Source: an uncultured Ruminococcus sp. (lineage in GTDB: Bacteria > Bacillota > Clostridia > Oscillospirales > CAG-272). Taken from it: a stretch of DNA of 5,808 nt. This document shows positions 4,038-5,808 of the stretch, piece by piece (within the stretch, counting starts at the first letter, position 1; every line of letters starts with the position of its first letter). The stretch covers positions 1-5,808 of the forward strand of contig CADCPG010000271.1 in assembly GCA_902803255.1 (NCBI GenBank), written 5' to 3'. Below the pieces are notes generated by a model. That model searched no databases and had not been told where the DNA came from. It was given only the letters and a program-made list of their open reading frames with translations. The position numbers and the translations under genes are program-made.

Positions 4038-5808
4038 TCATTTATTTCCGGGGCGGCGCGCGATGTCGGCGGTCTGCCCGGCGGAGACGCTCATCCCGTA
4101 AAGATATTCCCCGAGCTTTTCCGCTCCTTCGACCGGAGTCTCAGAACAGACGAGGAGCCGTCCGCCGTCGAGCATCACGATGCCGTCGCGGGTCTCCCGG
4201 AAGGTGCCGGGCATGACGTATTTGTCCTCAAGGCCGAGGACGGCAGGGCCGTCCTTCTTCGGGGCGAAAACATAGTACGCAAAGCCGTCGGGGCCGCGGA
4301 GGGTCACGTCGATGCTCTCTCCGCGGCGGAGGAGCCTTGCGCTCTTCCCGAACCAGTCGTAGACGTAGCAGTCGCCTTCCCGGCCGCAGAAGCCCCTTAT
4401 GTCGGAGGCGGAGAAGCTGCCGCGCACGTCGCGTCCGCCGGAATCGAGGTCGAACAGCGCGAGAAGCCCGTATTCGCCGCACCTGTTGAATACGGCGTAG
4501 GGTCTGCCCGAGGTCCTCGGGTCGTCGAAGAGGCAGCGGAAGACCGGCAGGGCGGGATCGGGCAGCCTGATTATCCTTCCGTCGGACAGCACCGCCGGCA
4601 TTATCACCTCCCTGACGCTGCGGCCGAGCTCGTCGGACAGATAGACCGGGCCGCCGCTCAGCGCCCGCAGGAGCGCGTTGCGCACGCCCTGTCCGTCGTC
4701 CGACCAGAACATGTCCCAGTCTCCGGTGTAGAGCGTGCCCTGCGAGAGCGAGTTGAACGAGCACTGCAGGATGTGGCTCGAGAACCATTCCCTGTTCTCG
4801 GGCTTGAAGTCGCCGCTGAAGCGGCAGACCGCGCTCTCCCTGTTCCAGAAGTTCTCGACCGGCATGCCCATGCAGTTGATCAGCGCTCCGCCGAAGCTGT
4901 CCCCGGCGGCTTTTTCGATGGCCGAATGAAACTCGCGGGCGGTCCTTCCGATACCTCCGCGGAGGTAGGAGAAGCGCTCTAGAGACCCCTGGTTGTCGGC
5001 CTTGACGAAATCGGCGCCGCTCTTCCGGTAGAACGAATAGAGTTCACTGTAATAGCGCCGCATGGCGCGGGTCCCGAAGCTGTGCATGAGGACCGGCTGC
5101 CCTCCTCCGGGACGCGGTATAGTGTATTCGAGGAGATCTTTTTTCTTCTTCGCGATGGGACTCTCGGGGTCGATCCCGCTCCAGTACCCGCTGACGGGGT
5201 GCCAGATGCCGACCTTCATGCCGAAGACGCTCTTCAGCTTTCCGACGGCCCCGGCGAGCCCTTCGGGGAAGCGCGCGGGATCGGCCTCCCAGCTCCACAG
5301 CTCCCTCGAGTGCATGGTGCGCAGGTCGTTGCCCTTCACTTCCGACCACATGTCGTCGAGCAGCATCCAGCGCACTGGTATCCCTCTGTCGCGGAACTCC
5401 TTCGCCTTGCGGAGAAGCCCCTCCTCTGAGACATCCATGTGGAAGGCGTCCCAGCTGCACCAGCCGAGATATTCGAGCACCGGAGGGTACTTTCTCTCTC
5501 CGCGGAGCCGGCCTTTTTTTCTCATGACCGACAGCCCGTAGGCCGCGGCGATCTGCGGGAGTTCGTACGGGTCGTCGCCCGCGGCTCCGACGAGCACGCA
5601 CTCCGAGATCGACGAGCATACCGTGTTCGAGTGCGCCGCGAGGAGCACGCGCCCCCCGTCCGACGGGAAGATCTCGGTCTTGTACATGTCCTCTGCCGCC
5701 GTCATGAGGAAAAGATATCCCCCGTCCGGGCGGCGGAGCAGCAGCGACTGCGTCCTCCCCGCCGGGGCGTCGCCGAACGACGGCCTCTGCCAGTAGGAGC
5801 AGCCCATA
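4038..5808 (-). CDS. Sip1/raffinose-synthase-type alpha-galactosidase, GH36-like (partial, 5' end outside window)
   Basis: The last 589 or so residues of a glycoside hydrolase resemble the raffinose-synthase/Sip1 group of GH36. Counting from the first visible Met, the barrel opens with YLGWCSWDAFHMDVSEEG (113-130), then WMLLDDMW (147-154). VKADNQG (268-274) carries the expected nucleophile Asp271. CRFSGDF (328-334) carries the likely acid/base Asp333. GDWDMFWSD (362-370), GGPVYLSDELG (385-395) and FRCLFDDP (423-430) are also typical of the group. A beta-rich C-terminal domain follows (about 435-575). The family hydrolyses or transfers alpha-galactosyl groups of raffinose-type sugars or related glycans. 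The Met at 5807 is probably internal: the sequence directly after it already resembles the middle of the N-terminal beta domain, so the true start and any signal peptide lie beyond the right edge. It is the first visible gene of the sugar cluster. Family identity is strong; the substrate is unproven. Confidence 0.9.
   Translation of the reverse strand, partial: MGCSYWQRPSFGDAPAGRTQSLLLRRPDGGYLFLMTAAEDMYKTEIFPSDGGRVLLAAHSNTVCSSISECVLVGAAGDDPYELPQIAAAYGLSVMRKKGRLRGERKYPPVLEYLGWCSWDAFHMDVSEEGLLRKAKEFRDRGIPVRWMLLDDMWSEVKGNDLRTMHSRELWSWEADPARFPEGLAGAVGKLKSVFGMKVGIWHPVSGYWSGIDPESPIAKKKKDLLEYTIPRPGGGQPVLMHSFGTRAMRRYYSELYSFYRKSGADFVKADNQGSLERFSYLRGGIGRTAREFHSAIEKAAGDSFGGALINCMGMPVENFWNRESAVCRFSGDFKPENREWFSSHILQCSFNSLSQGTLYTGDWDMFWSDDGQGVRNALLRALSGGPVYLSDELGRSVREVIMPAVLSDGRIIRLPDPALPVFRCLFDDPRTSGRPYAVFNRCGEYGLLALFDLDSGGRDVRGSFSASDIRGFCGREGDCYVYDWFGKSARLLRRGESIDVTLRGPDGFAYYVFAPKKDGPAVLGLEDKYVMPGTFRETRDGIVMLDGGRLLVCSETPVEGAEKLGEYLYGMSVSAGQTADIARRPGNK

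Noticed and set aside
5062..5541. Plus-strand open frames opposite the galactosidase
   Set aside because: They lie over conserved catalytic motifs of the minus-strand enzyme and have no motif of their own.
5805..5807. ATG at the right edge as the true galactosidase start
   Set aside because: The following sequence already looks like the interior of the N-terminal domain, and no ribosome site can be seen, so the Met is most likely internal.

Overview
The window is a GC-rich bacterial segment (close to 60% GC by eye) in which all six recognisable genes lie on the minus strand, so transcription runs from high to low coordinates. Three things point to a Gram-positive, Clostridia-like anaerobe, perhaps from the gut. 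These are the zf-HC2 anti-sigma start with its DLLPLY-x-DG signature, the purine-rich Shine-Dalgarno sites, and a textbook housekeeping promoter. This is an inference from style, and another gut phylum cannot be excluded.

Region 1 (about 3377-5808 plus the epimerase down to 2370) is a tight sugar-metabolism cluster. It starts with a Sip1/raffinose-synthase-type alpha-galactosidase (GH36-like, N-terminus outside the window). A 40-bp gap leads to a histidine phosphatase of the phosphoglycerate-mutase-like family. Two bases later comes an aldose-1-epimerase-like (DUF4432) protein. The likely theme is release of a sugar from an alpha-galactoside or related glycan, followed by anomer handling and possibly sugar-phosphate dephosphorylation. 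The promoter is upstream of the window.

Region 2 (2184-2369) is a 186-bp intergenic stretch. It holds an inverted repeat after the epimerase, an A-tract, and an almost ideal sigma-A promoter: TTGACA, 17 bp, extended -10 TGGTATAAT. A TCACGTGA palindrome sits inside the spacer, and the leader of about 80 nt contains a GC-rich hairpin. This promoter drives Region 3 (759-2183), one complete flotillin-family membrane scaffold gene closed by a strong intrinsic terminator at 689-727.

Region 4 (1-688) is a cell-envelope or stress signalling unit. It is an ECF sigma factor gene overlapping by 8 bp the start of an anti-sigma factor gene that runs off the left edge; that gene is very short here but carries the full zinc-binding pattern. 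A possible self-activated ECF promoter lies between the flotillin terminator and the sigma gene. The flotillin and the sigma unit are therefore adjacent but appear to be transcribed separately. I see no RNA genes, mobile elements or CRISPR arrays.
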